Positions 9,769 to 20,893 of a stretch of 64,000 bases of DNA are shown here, one piece after another. Position 1 is the first letter of the stretch. Every line of letters begins with the position of its first letter. The position numbers were made by a program, and so were the translations under genes. The stretch is taken from NCBI GenBank assembly GCA_020796225.1, contig CM036761.1:35228928-35292927 (forward strand), given 5' to 3'. The notes under the pieces are model-generated. The model saw nothing but the letters and a program-made list of their open reading frames with translations, had not been told where the DNA came from and did not search any database. The DNA comes from Arion vulgaris (taxonomy: Eukaryota; Mollusca; Gastropoda; Stylommatophora; Arionidae).

Positions 9769-10084
9769 ACAACCCATGAAAATAATTATTTAATCTAAAT
9801 CAAAATATAGCAGATGTTATAAAAATGTTTCATCTGGTCTCGGCGTTGTGATCTCTACTGTTACTCAATTTACGTTTCATGTCAAATTGATAGTCTTAAG
9901 ATATTTCTACGGAAACTATAGTCTGGTGACCGACTTTGTGCTTGTTTTTTTTATAGAAATCTGAACTGTGTATATGTGTTGGTGTCTTGCTTGTAAGCGC
10001 TTACTTGATAGAATAAATATGTGTGTGTTTACATGAGGCGTGTTCCTTTAAGATTATATATATTAAAACACCAAAGTATATTTA

Positions 10085-10165
10085 TATGTGTGTGTGTGCA
10101 TGTTTGTGTGTGTATGTGTTGTATGTATGTGGGTATTTTATATATATATATATATGTATGCAAGC
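10085..10165. repeat. (TG)n / (TA)n microsatellite
   Basis: TGTGTGTG mixed with ATGTAT and then a (TA)9-like run. Confidence 0.85.
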
Positions 10166-10420
10166 ATGGCGAGTGACAGTGAGGGGTGGCTCAAAAAGAA
10201 AAACAGTAAAACAACATCACATGTGGAGGCAAAAGAGAGCGTAGAGGACAGAGAGAACATCCTATGTATCAGCTCCAGTCTCCAGTTTTACCTGCAGTAA
10301 CTGTGGAAATGAGTGTTACTCCAGAATAGGTCATTACAGCCACAAGAAACGTTGTGATTCAGCGCAGAATATACTCCGTGACGCATACGCTAGTGTCTCC
10401 TGAGACAAAGAGGCCAATGA
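10165..10420 (+). pseudogene. LINE ORF2 C-terminus with zinc-knuckle-like end
   Basis: Pieces in two frames read AWRVTVRGGSKR and then FTCSNCGNECYSRIGHYSHK with KRC and a stop near 10400. The C-x2-C...R-I-G-x-x-S-H-x4-C arrangement is the typical terminal finger of several animal LINEs and parallels the one at 1503-1601. A (TA)n/(TG)n microsatellite follows the stop, as for a LINE 3' tail. Confidence 0.65.
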
Positions 10421-10755
10421 TGATTATATATATATATGTGTGTGTATATATCATTTACCGACAATTAACCCTTTCACTACGTAAGTTATTTTTACCACCC
10501 AACGCATTTCTATTGCAGTGTATACTGGATTAGTGAATAAACAGTTGTAATCTTAAATAATACCACGAGTCAATATATCGACTCAGAAACACGAACGGGT
10601 TAATGTTTCATATTGCTCAATGTAGTTTTTGACATTTCTATTCTCATTCTGATTGATATTTCCCATTTTCCAATAATTGTTTTAAGGTCCTTAGTTTGAA
10701 AAAAGTAAAAGTGTATGTGCATGATTTACTCTAGGTTTATTTGTATATCGATCAG

Positions 10756-11095
10756 TTGGTGGACACGCCTGAGTGGTTACCTGGGTCCAAATTGGGATGT
10801 AAAGAATAGAACCACTGTTACCTGCCATGCATGTCGTAAGAGGCGACAAAGGAGGTAGGGCGTGGGGCTAGCTACCCCACACTCGATGGCTACAGAACGG
10901 AAAGCGAGCCGACTAAACGCTGGCTGAAACCGGACACATCACCGAAGGATAAACACCAGAGCTCCAAATGGTGCTGAAGTGTGACGTAAAACACATCCAT
11001 GCTAATGCTGCATGAATCAGATTTTCACATGAATAGAATTTATGAGGAAATCTGGTACATACTCTGGGCGTAATCGCGAGCGAGAGAGAGAGAGA
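10756..11095 (+). mobile_element. SINE-E: conserved-core head joined to element-X-type tail
   Basis: The first 100 bases match the SINE-D head (GAGTGGTTACCTGGGTCC, then AAAGAATAGAACCACTGTTACC, then the core CATGTCGTAAGAGGCGAC). From about 10905 the sequence matches the 6730-6960 and 55140-55330 parts of element X (GGACACATCACCGAAGGATA, GCTAATGCTGCATGAATCAG, GGAAATCTGGTAC), ending in (GAGA)n. X therefore appears to have absorbed a SINE-E copy. Confidence 0.65.
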
Positions 11096-11380
11096 GTGAG
11101 TTGGTGGACATAATAAAATGATTTAAAGATATTCTTAGTCTCTAAAATGCTTTTATATAGACACCACGTCCTGGGAATCACTTGAGCGAGATCGACAAAT
11201 GTGACTCTGTAACAACACAAGGGGAACTCGCTTAGCTGACAATCGTCGTACTTTCGATGCGCAGAGATATGAAGCTGCAAGAAAAGACAAAACACACAAG
11301 ACCCACCTTTCTAACCTCGATCATATACGTTCCACCTGTGGTATAGGATTGTATTTTAGACTTGGAATTTATAATCACTT

Positions 11381-11497
11381 CCTCACACACCAGAGAGGTG
11401 CATCAGCACACCAGAGAGGTGCATCAACACACCAGAGAGGTGCATCAACACACCAGAGAGGTGCATCAACACACCAGAGACGTGCATCAGCACACTT
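11381..11497. repeat. 21-bp minisatellite, about 5 copies
   Basis: Unit CACACCAGAGAGGTGCATCAA; later copies carry single changes (for example AGACGTGC). Confidence 0.9.
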
Positions 11498-11499
11498 CT

Positions 11500-12300
11500 T
11501 ATTCTTCTGAGTTCGCCAGTTGTGAATTCAGGCTATAACCATGACGCCTGGCATGGTGCTTCTGATTGATTTTTGCGTGAAGATCTGCTTCTACCATTTG
11601 ACTAGTGTCCCCCGCCACGTCTTCATTGACTTCAGAGGTTGCACACGTCTGATACTGCTGTCATCATCGCCTGCGATGGACGGCAATTATTGATATGCCT
11701 CCTGGTGTTTTCTCGCGTGCTTAATTCTTATGTAGTATGCCTAATACTTATTTGAAACAGCAAGCTAAATCTGAGAAATAGTTATATAAGTGAATTGTAT
11801 GACAGATTGCAGAAACACACAATAACGTGATCAGAGCACAAAAAAACATACAAGATTAAAAAATTGGATTTTATTTGGGTGATTACAAAATGGCGATTTT
11901 GATTTCAGGAACACACGCAGAGAGACCATATTGAAAAGGATACAAGAGAATGGCACCAGCTCCTCTGTCCGACATTTTAGCTGAACTAATCTAAAATGGA
12001 GAGAGTCAGTCGTTTCTGCGGCATTGTCACGGGACCCATTTCCTGTGCAGACATTAGACGGCCAGTAACAGAAGATGCTCCGATCCAACATCCGCTAATC
12101 TCCACAAATCGGCACGTACAAGTAATATTGATACTCGATGATAGTCCGAATTAACCGCATCCTTTTTTTTATTTCTTAGAAATTGTTTATTTTTATTAAA
12201 ACCATTTGAAAATCATCTCCGTAATAAGGATCTTAATTTGTATAACAGTAAATGATATTCAAATACCGGTTTAGCCGATTCGTTAGTCATGGAAATAAAT
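11500..12300. other. No feature recognised
   Basis: Mixed-composition sequence with short open frames in both strands (for example 11831-12091 minus) that lack motifs or repeats. Confidence 0.5.
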
Positions 12301-12303
12301 AAG

Positions 12304-12556
12304 GGGGTATGTGTGGCTAAGGGGTAAAGCCATTGCCTTGCGTTTCGAAGGTTGTGGGTTCGAATCCGGACTGTGTCGTTCTGTTCATTGGTGAATGTTA
12401 CAGATATCTCTAGGATTGTTATCGGCTCTACGGAGTTCATGCTTTATGCAATACTCTCGGCAGGTGACATGATATTTCTGCGGAGAGGAACAGCTTCATT
12501 TGGGGTAAAACCTGGTGCAATGAAGTCAATCCTTCTGCTGTAGGTCCTTTAAATAA
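12304..12556 (+). mobile_element. SINE-B copy
   Basis: tRNA-derived SINE of about 245 bases. Box A (GTGGCTAAGGGGTAAAGCC) and box B (GTGGGTTCGAATCCGGA) are both clear, followed by CTCTAGGATTGTTATCGGC, TACGGAGTTCATGCTTTATG, CAATACTCTCGGC and a 3' end of CAATGAAGTCAATCCTTCTG. Other copies: 25520, 45026, 47945, and 62388 (minus). Confidence 0.88.
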
Positions 12557-12984
12557 ATATGGGTAATCATGTCGTTTAAGTTAGGAGTAATTAGCTATCT
12601 TTGGCGGTGCTACTGTATAAGTGATTTATTGATGCTACTTTAAGCTAGCTTGAGCTGAAAGTCACTGAGCACAAATAGGGGATTTTCCTCTTAGAGTTTA
12701 TAGTTTCATTTGACTCCAGTTTTTCAGGTGCTCTTTGAAAGAAAGAAATGACATCAATAGACTCGGCCAAGTTGTCGTGAATATGGAAGAATAGACTGTC
12801 TTTAAACATCACGTTTTCTTTGTGTTTTCTAACAAATTTTCTATGTGTGTTGAACATTCTAAACTATGTCATTTCTGGTGTTGTTGGTAACTTTTCATAG
12901 GCATTGCATTTCACAGGTAGTTATTTTTTACGACTGTACTTTGCTTATTGTCCATGATTATTTTCTTGGACATATACTAACAGA
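12557..12984. other. No feature recognised
   Basis: AT-rich unique-looking DNA; no repeat shared with the rest of the window was seen. Confidence 0.45.
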
Positions 12985-13372
12985 AAATGGAAGATGTGAA
13001 GAGAATAGGAATAGCCAAGAACATGTTTAATAACATGAAAATATATTAAAATCCAAATAAATAACTAATACATAAAAAAGTAAGACTAGTCAAGTGCTAA
13101 ATATAGTCATCATTGCTGTAAAAAACAGAGCAAAGATAATGAACAAGAAGGTAGAGAGAAAATTAGAAGATTTAGTACAGGTAGTGATAATCGATAAAAA
13201 TAATCTGGAAACAAGACAGAAAAAAACAGAGAACAAATGAGAGACAGTCGAGCTTCGTCATGGCACAGAAGGTGTGTATCAACATGCGAACTGAGAGTCA
13301 TCACGAGGTATAGACTTTTGTAAATATCCATAACTTCCTACATCAGCCGACATGGCACATGTCGATGATGAC
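12985..13372 (+). pseudogene. LINE ORF2 remnant
   Basis: Reads MEDVKRIGIAKNMFNNMKI, the R-R-I-x-x-A-K-x-x-F block after the RT domain, then after about 150 decayed bases the end LRHGTEGVSTCELRVITRYR with ITSYISRHGT. The order and spacing suit an internally deleted LINE copy. Many stops. Confidence 0.6.
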
Positions 13373-13439
13373 TAAAATATACAAGGTAAAGAAAAGTGCG
13401 CTCTTGTGCGATTAATTACACATAAACTTGGGGCGTAAT

Positions 13440-13590
13440 CAGTGGCGGCTCGTCATTAAGGGCCAGTGGGGCCAGGCCCCATCAAAATAATGTGTAACGT
13501 ACATTTCTTATTTAATAAATTAAAATATAACCTAATCCAGAACCATGATTTTTTCCGAAAATGTGTGTCTAACCCCACCAACAAAAAGGA
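13440..13590. mobile_element. hAT-type MITE, right terminus missing
   Basis: Left terminus CAGTGGCGGCTCGTCATT, the interior of the common MITE (CCATGATTTTTTCCGAAAA, then CCCCACCAACAAAAA), then instead of ATCACGAGCCGCCACTG the sequence becomes a 13-bp array. Confidence 0.85.
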
Positions 13591-13735
13591 TCAATGTGCA
13601 ACGTAATAGTGCAACGTAATAGTGCAACGTAATAGTGCAACGTAATAGTGCAACGTAATAGTGCAACGTAATAGTGCAACGTAATAGTGCAACGTAATAG
13701 TGCAACGTAATAGTGCAACGTAATAGTGCAACGGA
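13591..13735. repeat. 13-bp minisatellite, about 10-11 copies, at MITE edge
   Basis: Unit GTAATAGTGCAAC, essentially perfect. It begins where the MITE right terminus should be. Confidence 0.93.
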
Positions 13736-13798
13736 AGAACTCGATCAAATTATGGCAACAAACAAAATTTGGAGTGTACAAGGGCTGATATAAAACAC

Positions 13799-13860
13799 AC
13801 GCATACACTCACTCACACTCACTCACTCACACACACACACATATATATATATATATAAAT
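13799..13860. repeat. (CACT)n/(CA)n/(TA)n microsatellite
   Basis: CACTCACTCACA passes into (CA)n and then (TA)8. Confidence 0.85.
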
Positions 13861-14104
13861 GGTATGTATATGGGCGATAATATTTCATATGTCGATGTGT
13901 GTATAAATATATATTGATGCGACTAGTAAATATATAAATGATGTCAAGTAACAGGATAAGTTTAAATCTCATACTTCAGACCACCTGTTGCAGATTCCAT
14001 TTCAATGATTCATTCATTACCGAACGCTGTCAACGAAATGGCATCGGAAAGGGGAGAATTTATATTTTACATACTACGACGTATATGCACTTTTAAAACC
14101 GCAG

Positions 14105-14372
14105 TGTCGTGGTTGTTAGTGAACTCGCTTCTTAACGCTAGTGGTACAGGTTCAATTCCAAAGTGGGCGTGTAACTTTTTCTGACAGTAACGACTCTCAA
14201 GTGGACCCTGCCTCCCTAAAGCACGAGGAAAAGCATTGTGAAGTAAACGCGGCCAGCGTGATGTTGACCACATCACCTATCGTGTGCCGACAGTCTATGA
14301 AAAATACGGGTTTTACACTGTATTACCCTATATACAACGTAGTATAAAAAAAAAGGTTCCTTCACTTTATCA
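14105..14372 (+). mobile_element. SINE-H copy
   Basis: TTGTTAGTGAACTCGCTTC head, box B-like CAGGTTCAATTCC, body GATGTTGACCACATCACC, CGTGTGCCGACAGTC, tail AAAAAGGTTCCTTCAC. Confidence 0.85.
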
Positions 14373-14392
14373 TGTGTATACTATGCGCTAGC

Positions 14393-14591
14393 TCGCCTGC
14401 CCAGCGTGTTCGTAGCGAGTTAGACGACGGGTGACAAGCTCCATGTGAGCGTGGTTCAATTCCATGGCTGGCAGAAAAGCCACAGGTTCTCCAGATTTAC
14501 TGTGTTCGTGGCACCGAACCAAAAGGTTACGATGTCCATGGCACTGAGCCGAAGAGCTTAAAGCTCAAGTGCTTCTGGATAGAAAAAAAAA
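14393..14591 (+). mobile_element. SINE-A copy
   Basis: Standard SINE-A body ending CTTCTGGATAGAAAAAAAAA. Probable target duplication ATACTATGCGCT on the left, with ATACTTTGCGCT about 8 bases after the A tail. Confidence 0.85.
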
Positions 14592-14764
14592 TACAAACAT
14601 ACTTTGCGCTTATATCAAGTTTTTATTAAGTACAATTAGCATTAACTCACACTATATCACTAACGTTTAAATTATAGTTAAGGCACACAGTCAGTAGGTC
14701 AACTTATTTAAAACAAAACTGCACAAGAAGTTTGTAGAAAATTTGAATAGCTGTTGTAAGTGAC

Positions 14765-15102
14765 GCGTGCCTCTAGCCACTTTGACGCCTCAGGCCACTT
14801 TGACGCCTCCTGCCACATTGACGCCTCCAGCCACTTTGACGCCTCCAGCCACTTTGACGTCTCCAGCCACTTTGACGCCTCCAGCCACTTTGACGCCTCC
14901 AGCCACTTTGACGCCTCCTGCCACATTGACGTCTCCAGCCACTTTGACGCCTCCAGCCACTTTGACGTCTCCAGCCACTTTGACGCCTCCAGCCACTTTG
15001 ACATCTCCAGCCACTTTGACGCCTCCAGCCACTTTGACGTCTCCAGCCACTTTGACGCCTCCTGCCACTTTGACGCCTCCAGCCACTTTGACGCCTCCAG
15101 CC
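14765..15102. repeat. 18-bp minisatellite, about 18 copies
   Basis: Unit GCCACTTTGACGCCTCCA with recurrent variants (CTGCCACATTGACG, GACGTCTCC, GACATCTCC). The unit is six codons and has no stop in several frames, so four overlapping open frames of 107-132 codons appear on both strands; none is a credible gene. Confidence 0.95.
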
Positions 15103-15561
15103 GCATGTTTCATGAATGAAATATAGTGAACAAGGAAAGTAATCTTAACATTAGACGATTAATCAGTCAGATACTATTGTTAATATAGGTATGACACTAT
15201 TTTCGTGACAGACACTATTTGTAAGGAGTTTTTTGGATGTTCATAGAACAAATGAAAATTGCCTGAAATACACCTCCAATGAAAATAAGTGAGCTTGGCA
15301 ATCAAAAAGTGCTGACATTAACTGGTCCATATTATGAGCTAGGTAGGATGATTACGAGTTTGGTGTTTTTTAGCAGATGTCATGATCAACATGTAGTTTA
15401 TTTTTATTAACCTCTACGAAGAACAGTCTTTCAGTAACAATATTGGAATACATATCAATCAAATTTACTATAAATCCTCATCCATTCGCATCAACAATCG
15501 ATAGGGATAGTACTGCCGTCATCATTTTGTTAATTATATTTGTAGTTTATGACTAAATTTG
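15103..15561. other. No feature recognised
   Basis: AT-rich sequence with no motif or shared repeat seen. Confidence 0.45.
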
Positions 15562-15925
15562 AGCAGAGCCAACAATAAACTTATGGGCCTTCGGACTCAG
15601 GTACGAATTATGGGAAATCAGACCACAAATACACCACGTGACCTCGCATTCCAGTATGGTTGTATATAGACGAATACATTTTAAAATCAACACAAAATGC
15701 TAAATCGAAGTTATATTATGCAATAAGTAAAGTTTAACAATAAGGAATATCAATATTATGAATATTTTACACTAATAAATAATCACTGACTCACAGAATT
15801 GAGTAAAATTACAAAAAAATATTATATCAAACATTTGTAATTTCAGCCCCCTTTTTCTGATCTAGGTCAGAGAATCCCGGTCAGTTGTTTGGCCTAGTTA
15901 TCTAGAGTTGGCTGTGATTTGAGTG
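15562..15925 (+). mobile_element. SINE-J copy
   Basis: Plus-strand counterpart of 9245-9768: GGGCCTTCGGACTCAGGTA, GACCTCGCATTCCAG, the AT-rich middle, TGATCTAGGTCAGAGAATCC, and the second tRNA-like block ending TAGAGTTGGCTGTG. It lacks the 53-base SINE-F-like piece seen in the other copy. Confidence 0.7.
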
Positions 15926-16254
15926 ATGGTGATACGGCTCCATCATCACCACGAATAATTATCAGATGATATTGCAACGTTATAAGAAATGGACGCCTCT
16001 GATATAGTGTTTATATCATTGCTAAGACTAGTCTTTTGAATAGAATATTGTTTATTTCAATCTCATTTCTGGTTATAATTAAATCGACTGCGACAACTGT
16101 TGGCGCATGAAAAACATCGTGTATGGCCTTGAGCTGGTTTATCGTCTGTCTTAATACTGATCTTCGGGTCTTTGCTTGGATTATCGTCAAGTGCCGTTTG
16201 GAATTGCTGAACATTATTATTGTTTTTGAACAGCATTTGGTTTACAGAATTCAA

Positions 16255-16435
16255 TAAAAGTTACAATAAATGCCTACACATTTCCGTAATCTTCAATAAA
16301 CTACATCGGGAATATTCGCTGATGCTACAGATTTCTTGCACTGCTGCACATAGCTTTCGGTGTCAGAAACACACCTAAACACACATGGTTATTCACTAAA
16401 GTGCATTGATATTATTAAAAATTCAATCAATTATT
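16255..16435 (+). mobile_element. SINE-G 3' fragment, degenerate
   Basis: ACTACATCGGGAATATTCGC, GATGCTACAGATTTCTTGCA and a (CAAT)n-like end match the last third of SINE-G at 59395-59815. Confidence 0.6.
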
Positions 16436-16439
16436 TGTT

Positions 16440-17361
16440 AGTAGTTGGATACACTTTAAAATCCATCTACACATAATTAGACATTATACTAACGTCTTTA
16501 AAATACATTGACTACAATGTGTTTTACAAGAATATTACCTAGCTGGAAGAATTTTTAACGAGACATTTTCTGAAAATATTACACGGAAATATCTTATTCT
16601 TCAGCGATCTCTGGTCACACGCTTAATTTACTGTGGACCACAAACTGGGCGGTCAGCTTTAGGTCTGTCAGGTTTCCCCAAAGCTTAGTTTTCAGGTCGA
16701 GAGTGTATGGCCACATGTTGCTTCTCAGCTCACGCAGAAGAGGACACAGAGATATAAAAGTAAAGAAAAGGATATCTTAATATAAATAAAACAACGAATA
16801 TGTCACAGATAAGATGAGCAAACATTGAAGACGTCACGAGAATCCGTTTTATGCTCACGAAACATAGGAGATGAAGTAAGAAAGGTAAAAAATAATCTTT
16901 ACATTCTAAACTTTAAGGAACTATTGGCACTTTTCTCCCCAACTGGGAATAAATATCAACGACATAAGACTGCATATAACATTAACCTTTTTTTTAAAGC
17001 ATTAATCGAACAACTAACTTACTTTTTATAAGGAAATATTTCATGATTTTTACTTTGTTTCGTGACCCAAATTCATGATAGTTTTGAAAAGCTTTAGATT
17101 TTTCTTTAACGAAGTGTTGCATAAATGTTGCTACAGTTGTAACATTTTTTAATCAGTTCCTATGTGTGTTGTAAACAGTTTCTTCAACAGTTGCTTTCTT
17201 TGTACAGTAAATTATACGTTTTCTTATTGATCTATTCTGGTGATGATTGCACCTGTATCTTACTGTTTCTTTAACTCGGTAGTGACTATCGATAGTGCTT
17301 AGTCAGGGCTATGTCTACTTCAAGTATATATACTGACCATTGCCCAGTTGTAATGACCTAA
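16440..17361. other. No feature recognised
   Basis: AT-rich, with a few short open frames (for example 16825-17031) but no motifs. It may be old repeat. Confidence 0.45.
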
Positions 17362-17795
17362 TCAGTTTACATGTAGGAAAGAGGCCAGCGTGATGTAGAC
17401 AACATCACCCATCGTGTGCCGACGGCCAATGAAAAATACGGGCCTAACACTGTAAAAAAAAGTAAAGGAACCCTTTCATACCTCGTGGTATATGGGTCAA
17501 TACAGTGTTAGGCCTGTATTTTCATTGACCGTCGGCGCATGATGGGTGATGTGGTCAGCATCACGCCGGCCGCCTTTACTTTCCCAGAGAATGTCTGGTA
17601 CCCAGTTGAGGCTGGGTCGACCTGAGAGCCGTCGTGGTCGGGAAAAATTCCACGCACATTCCGGGAGCTGAACCCAGACCACCAGCCTTGCGAAGCGAGT
17701 TCACTAACAACTACTCTACAGCGGCTCTCCTAACACTGTATTACCCTATATATCATGTGGTGTAAAAAAGGTTTCTTTATCCTTTTTTTTTAATA
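17362..17795 (+). mobile_element. SINE-H host copy, interrupted
   Basis: The two halves (17362-17454 and 17729-17795) form one SINE-H 3' portion: GATGTAGACAACATCACCC, CGTGTGCCGACGGCC, then after the interruption TTACCCTATATATCATGTGG and AAAAAAGGTTTC. It is split by another SINE-H. Confidence 0.88.
17455..17728 (-). mobile_element. SINE-H copy nested in SINE-H, 12-bp TSD
   Basis: Essentially full-length in reverse orientation. The head on the minus strand is GAGCCGCTGTAGAGTAGTTG with TTAGTGAACTCGC (box A region) and GGGTTCAGCTCCC (box B); the tail is GGTTCCTTTACTTTTTTT. The duplication CCTAACACTGTA is perfect (17443-17454 and 17729-17740) and lies within the host SINE-H. Confidence 0.93.
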
Positions 17796-17863
17796 CACGC
17801 AACAATCTTTAATATGTCAAGCTATCAGCTGTGTTGAAATCTCTACTTTCTTGTTTTAATCTG

Positions 17864-18052
17864 TGGGCCCTTACCCGTTAGTGCTGCAAAGGGTGGTACC
17901 CGGTCACCTATTTAAACATGTAAAATCTTGCGCGTCGTCATTATTTCGAATGAGAGCTGCTCGGAATTGTTAAATTTGGTTTAGTTGTCTATTAGCTCTA
18001 TGAAGGCTCCCTCCTTTTGGCCGGGATCAAGTGGGCACTAGAACTTTAATGT
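17864..18052 (-). repeat. Copy 2 of a snRNA-like retroposed repeat
   Basis: Aligns with 18087-18282 over nearly its full length (CTAGTGCCCACTTGATC, CTTCATAGAGC, CGAGCAGCTCTC, GACGACGC, GACCGGGTACCACCCTT, GGGTAAGGGCCC on the minus strand). The U2-like head is largely lost here. The two copies lie in direct orientation about 223 bases apart. Confidence 0.6.
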
Positions 18053-18086
18053 TAACCACATTTTTTTTTCATTATTTTTTTTTATT

Positions 18087-18300
18087 GGGCCCTTACCCTT
18101 TAGTGCCGGAAGGGTGGTACCCGGTCACGTTTTAAAACGTGTGAAAATCCAGTGCGTCGTCATCTTTTCGAACGAGAGCTGCTCGGGACTTTTTGGTTTT
18201 GTTGCCTATTGGCTCTATGAAGCCGCAATCAAGTGGGCACTAGCACTTTGATCTTATCCAAAAGACTGAGAAGCGGAATGTTAGCCAAAAAGCAGAAAAG
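18087..18300 (-). pseudogene. U2-snRNA-like head on a poly(A)-tailed repeat
   Basis: On the minus strand 18276-18245 reads CGCTTCTCAGTCTTTTGG then ATAAGATCAAAGT, close to the conserved 5' end of spliceosomal U2 (CGCTTCTCGGCCTTTTGGC, TAAGATCAAAGTG). Just upstream, TTTTCTGCTTTTTGGCTAAC (18300-18281) looks like a second, more decayed U2 head. The branch-site recognition sequence GUAGUA is not preserved and I see no Sm site, so it is not a working U2 gene. The body departs from U2 but is shared with the neighbouring copy and ends in an A-rich tract (plus-strand T-runs at 18061-18085), as for a retroposon. Confidence 0.45.
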
Positions 18301-18810
18301 ATATTACAACAAACATTTGATGCAGGGACGATACCTAATCTGATCAAATATTATAACCCATCTGAAAAACTTGATATTTAATGGAGAGCTCATTATTCGA
18401 CGGATGTGAAGATTGTATTAAATAAGCAATGTGTCTGCTTCATACAGAAAAACCTGGTTCTACTTGCAGGTTCTAAAATATGGTATACGGATAGAACTAA
18501 TGCATACAGATATCGTATCACTTTGCTAGTTCCGATATCTTCTTCGTTTTCTGTACTTCAGTAATGTTACAAGAAGGGGGAAGCACTTACATGTGTGAGC
18601 TTCATGAAAACTGTCACGTAGCTAGGTAGCCTCTCGTTGGAAAGTGCGAGATAACTAGTCTGGGCAGGCAAAGTCACGAATTATTTATTTTCTTATCAAA
18701 ATTGATGGCAGTTTATATTTTTGACAAATAATTAATTTATGTCATTTGATATTAATGTTAGATTGTTAGATGTGTTTTTATACGTTATGTAAAGTTATTA
18801 TATTAAAAAA

Positions 18811-19230
18811 ATGCAGTGCTACATAGAGCCAATAATAGAATACAGATGCGAGTCATGGACAATAAATAAACAGATCGAACATTCTCTGAGGGCCACAGAG
18901 ATGTGGTTTTACAGAAGAATGATGAGAGTCCCATGGACTGCTAAAATGACTAATGTGGAGGTGTTGAATGAGGTCAAGACACAGAGAAAGCTTATCATCA
19001 ATATAAGAAAGAGACAGTCGTCATTTTTCAAACATGTGATGAGGAGGGGAGGTTTAGGACACATTGTGACAACCGGTAAAATCGAAGGAAGACGAGACAG
19101 AGAGAGACAATTTTGGATAGCCTGACTTCATGACATGGAAGAGCGTCAACATCTGAGATGATAGCAAATACTAGAGACAGAGATTTGTGGAGATCCATGA
19201 TCGTCTCCCCCCGCCAGCACGGCACCGGAT
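18811..19230 (+). pseudogene. LINE ORF2 C-terminal fragment
   Basis: Open for 104 codons: IEPIIEYRCESWTINKQIEH (the Y-G-x-E-x-W-T block), MWFYRRMMRVPWTAKMTN, FFKHVMRRGGLGH, GRRDRERQFWIA. The expected tail (LHDMEERQHLR) follows after a stop, ending near the CACGGCACCGGATCATGATG sequence. The palm is missing. The minus-strand frame at 19028-19459 is its antisense shadow. Confidence 0.85.
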
Positions 19231-19494
19231 CATGATGAAAGTTATTATATGCCAGCTGGAGTTGGAAAATGACTAAAGATATATCAAGTAATACAAAGAA
19301 AAGCCCAACAAGTCCGTGACAATGGGAAGAGGTGTAGATGAGAAAACAATGATCACTAGTAAGCATATAATAAATATAATGTTGTCTTGAGTAACTACCA
19401 GTTAATTGTGAGTGCCATGTCCAGAAAGTGTGCACATAATATTGAGATATGAGAGACAAACCAAACAGTAGAAATACAATCTATGAAGAGAGAT

Positions 19495-19745
19495 ACTACG
19501 TTTCACATTGATCACTTATTAACCACTTTTTGTGATTTTTATGTAATCTGAGCCTATGAGCGATTTAAATTGTGCCAGTTATGCGCCTACTGGTAGGCCA
19601 TCCGATTTCTGCGATGTTTTTTTATTTATTAGGGGACTTCACTATGCCCCACCAAAGTCACCTCTTGCGACATATGTTTTGTAGGTTGCAGTGTTACTTT
19701 TCTTTGTTCTCATTGCAAGCCCCTGCAACACATGTTCGAATTCTA
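19495..19745 (-). mobile_element. SINE-C copy
   Basis: Reverse-oriented SINE-C: plus strand shows ATCACTTATTAACCACTTTT, GCCAGTTATGCGCCTAC, TTTTATTTATTAGG, CACCTCTTGCGACAT (core) and TGTAGGTTGCAGTGTTAC. Diverged. Confidence 0.8.
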
Positions 19746-19749
19746 GTAT

Positions 19750-20890
19750 AATTTCTTTTGTGTGTATCAAGTCACTTTAGATGCCAAAACTTTCATTTGT
19801 ACGAGTATTTTGTTGTCTGTTTCAAAAATTGTTCATATCATTAAAAATGCGTTCCTGATTTCGTTAACTTATGTGTTCTATAAATACTGAAAATTTTCAT
19901 GTTGTTTTTCATTTTTTTCCTGAAAATGCGCATTACAAAAGATATAAACGTATCTTATATTTTATTCAGTGTCCATGTATCTATACCATTAGTTAATAAA
20001 GATAACTTTAATTTTTTAAAAATGTTGTTCTCTTTTAAGTTTCCTACAAGACATTTACACCTTTTTAGATATGAACATCCCATTCTTCAACTATATGTAT
20101 ATTCTATTAAATATAATCTTATTTCACTCTGTTATGTGCACTGAACTATTTCCAGTATATCGTTTTTACATGTCTATTTAAAGACGGTTACGTCAACATA
20201 TCTCTCATTATTTATGGTCTGTCTAGCCAGTGATATTCCTGTCATATTCTGCATAAAACAATATAAATGTGTTTTGTGTACAGTGTGAACGGATATGTTG
20301 ACGAGATAAATCAATGTCTAACTATCATCTTTCTATTAGAAACTTCATCAGATTTCTATACAAATTTTAGTGTAGATGGAATTTGCTGTCAACAATTCGT
20401 CTTCTTCAAGGATCAAACGGCACGTGGGCTCTTCACCTTCGACCCAATGCGGTTTAGTGGTATCTACATGTGTTTGTAAGATGTTCTTTTGTACCGTATA
20501 ATGTATTCCATTTATCTGGTCTTGGGGGAAGAATGATCTTTCTGACATCATCCAGCGTTTAGCACTTGAAGAGGAGACAACATATAAATAAATGGATTTG
20601 TTTCACGCTCTAGTAACTTCCAAATATTTTACATTGTAGAAAGTATTTTTATTGCTACAGCAAGTTTAACTACATCAACAATCAAAATAAGTGACGAAAC
20701 AATCTGGAATGTGTAACCAGTTTTAGCTTCTTATATGGTGCCGTCAGAAATACGTTCTCAAGAACATATACGTATGATTAACGATTGTGACATAACACAG
20801 AGTTGAAAGGTTAAAGAGTAAAGCGAAAACTCAGAATTCGTCATAGTATCACATTTGCCAAGTGACCGGTTGAAAGTTATATATATATAT
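19750..20890. other. No feature recognised
   Basis: A 1.1-kb AT-rich stretch. The open frames at 19899-20144 and 20267-20479 are hydrophobic, AT-driven and unrelated to anything else here. Confidence 0.45.
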
Positions 20891-20893
20891 TTC

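Noticed and set aside
14708..15126. Four overlapping repetitive open frames on both strands
   Set aside because: All arise from the 18-bp array (six codons); no start context, promoter or conserved ends.
18087..18282. Functional U2 snRNA gene
   Set aside because: Branch-site recognition sequence and Sm site are not preserved and the body departs from U2.
19028..19459. 143-codon minus-strand frame
   Set aside because: Antisense to the LINE fragment at 18811-19230.
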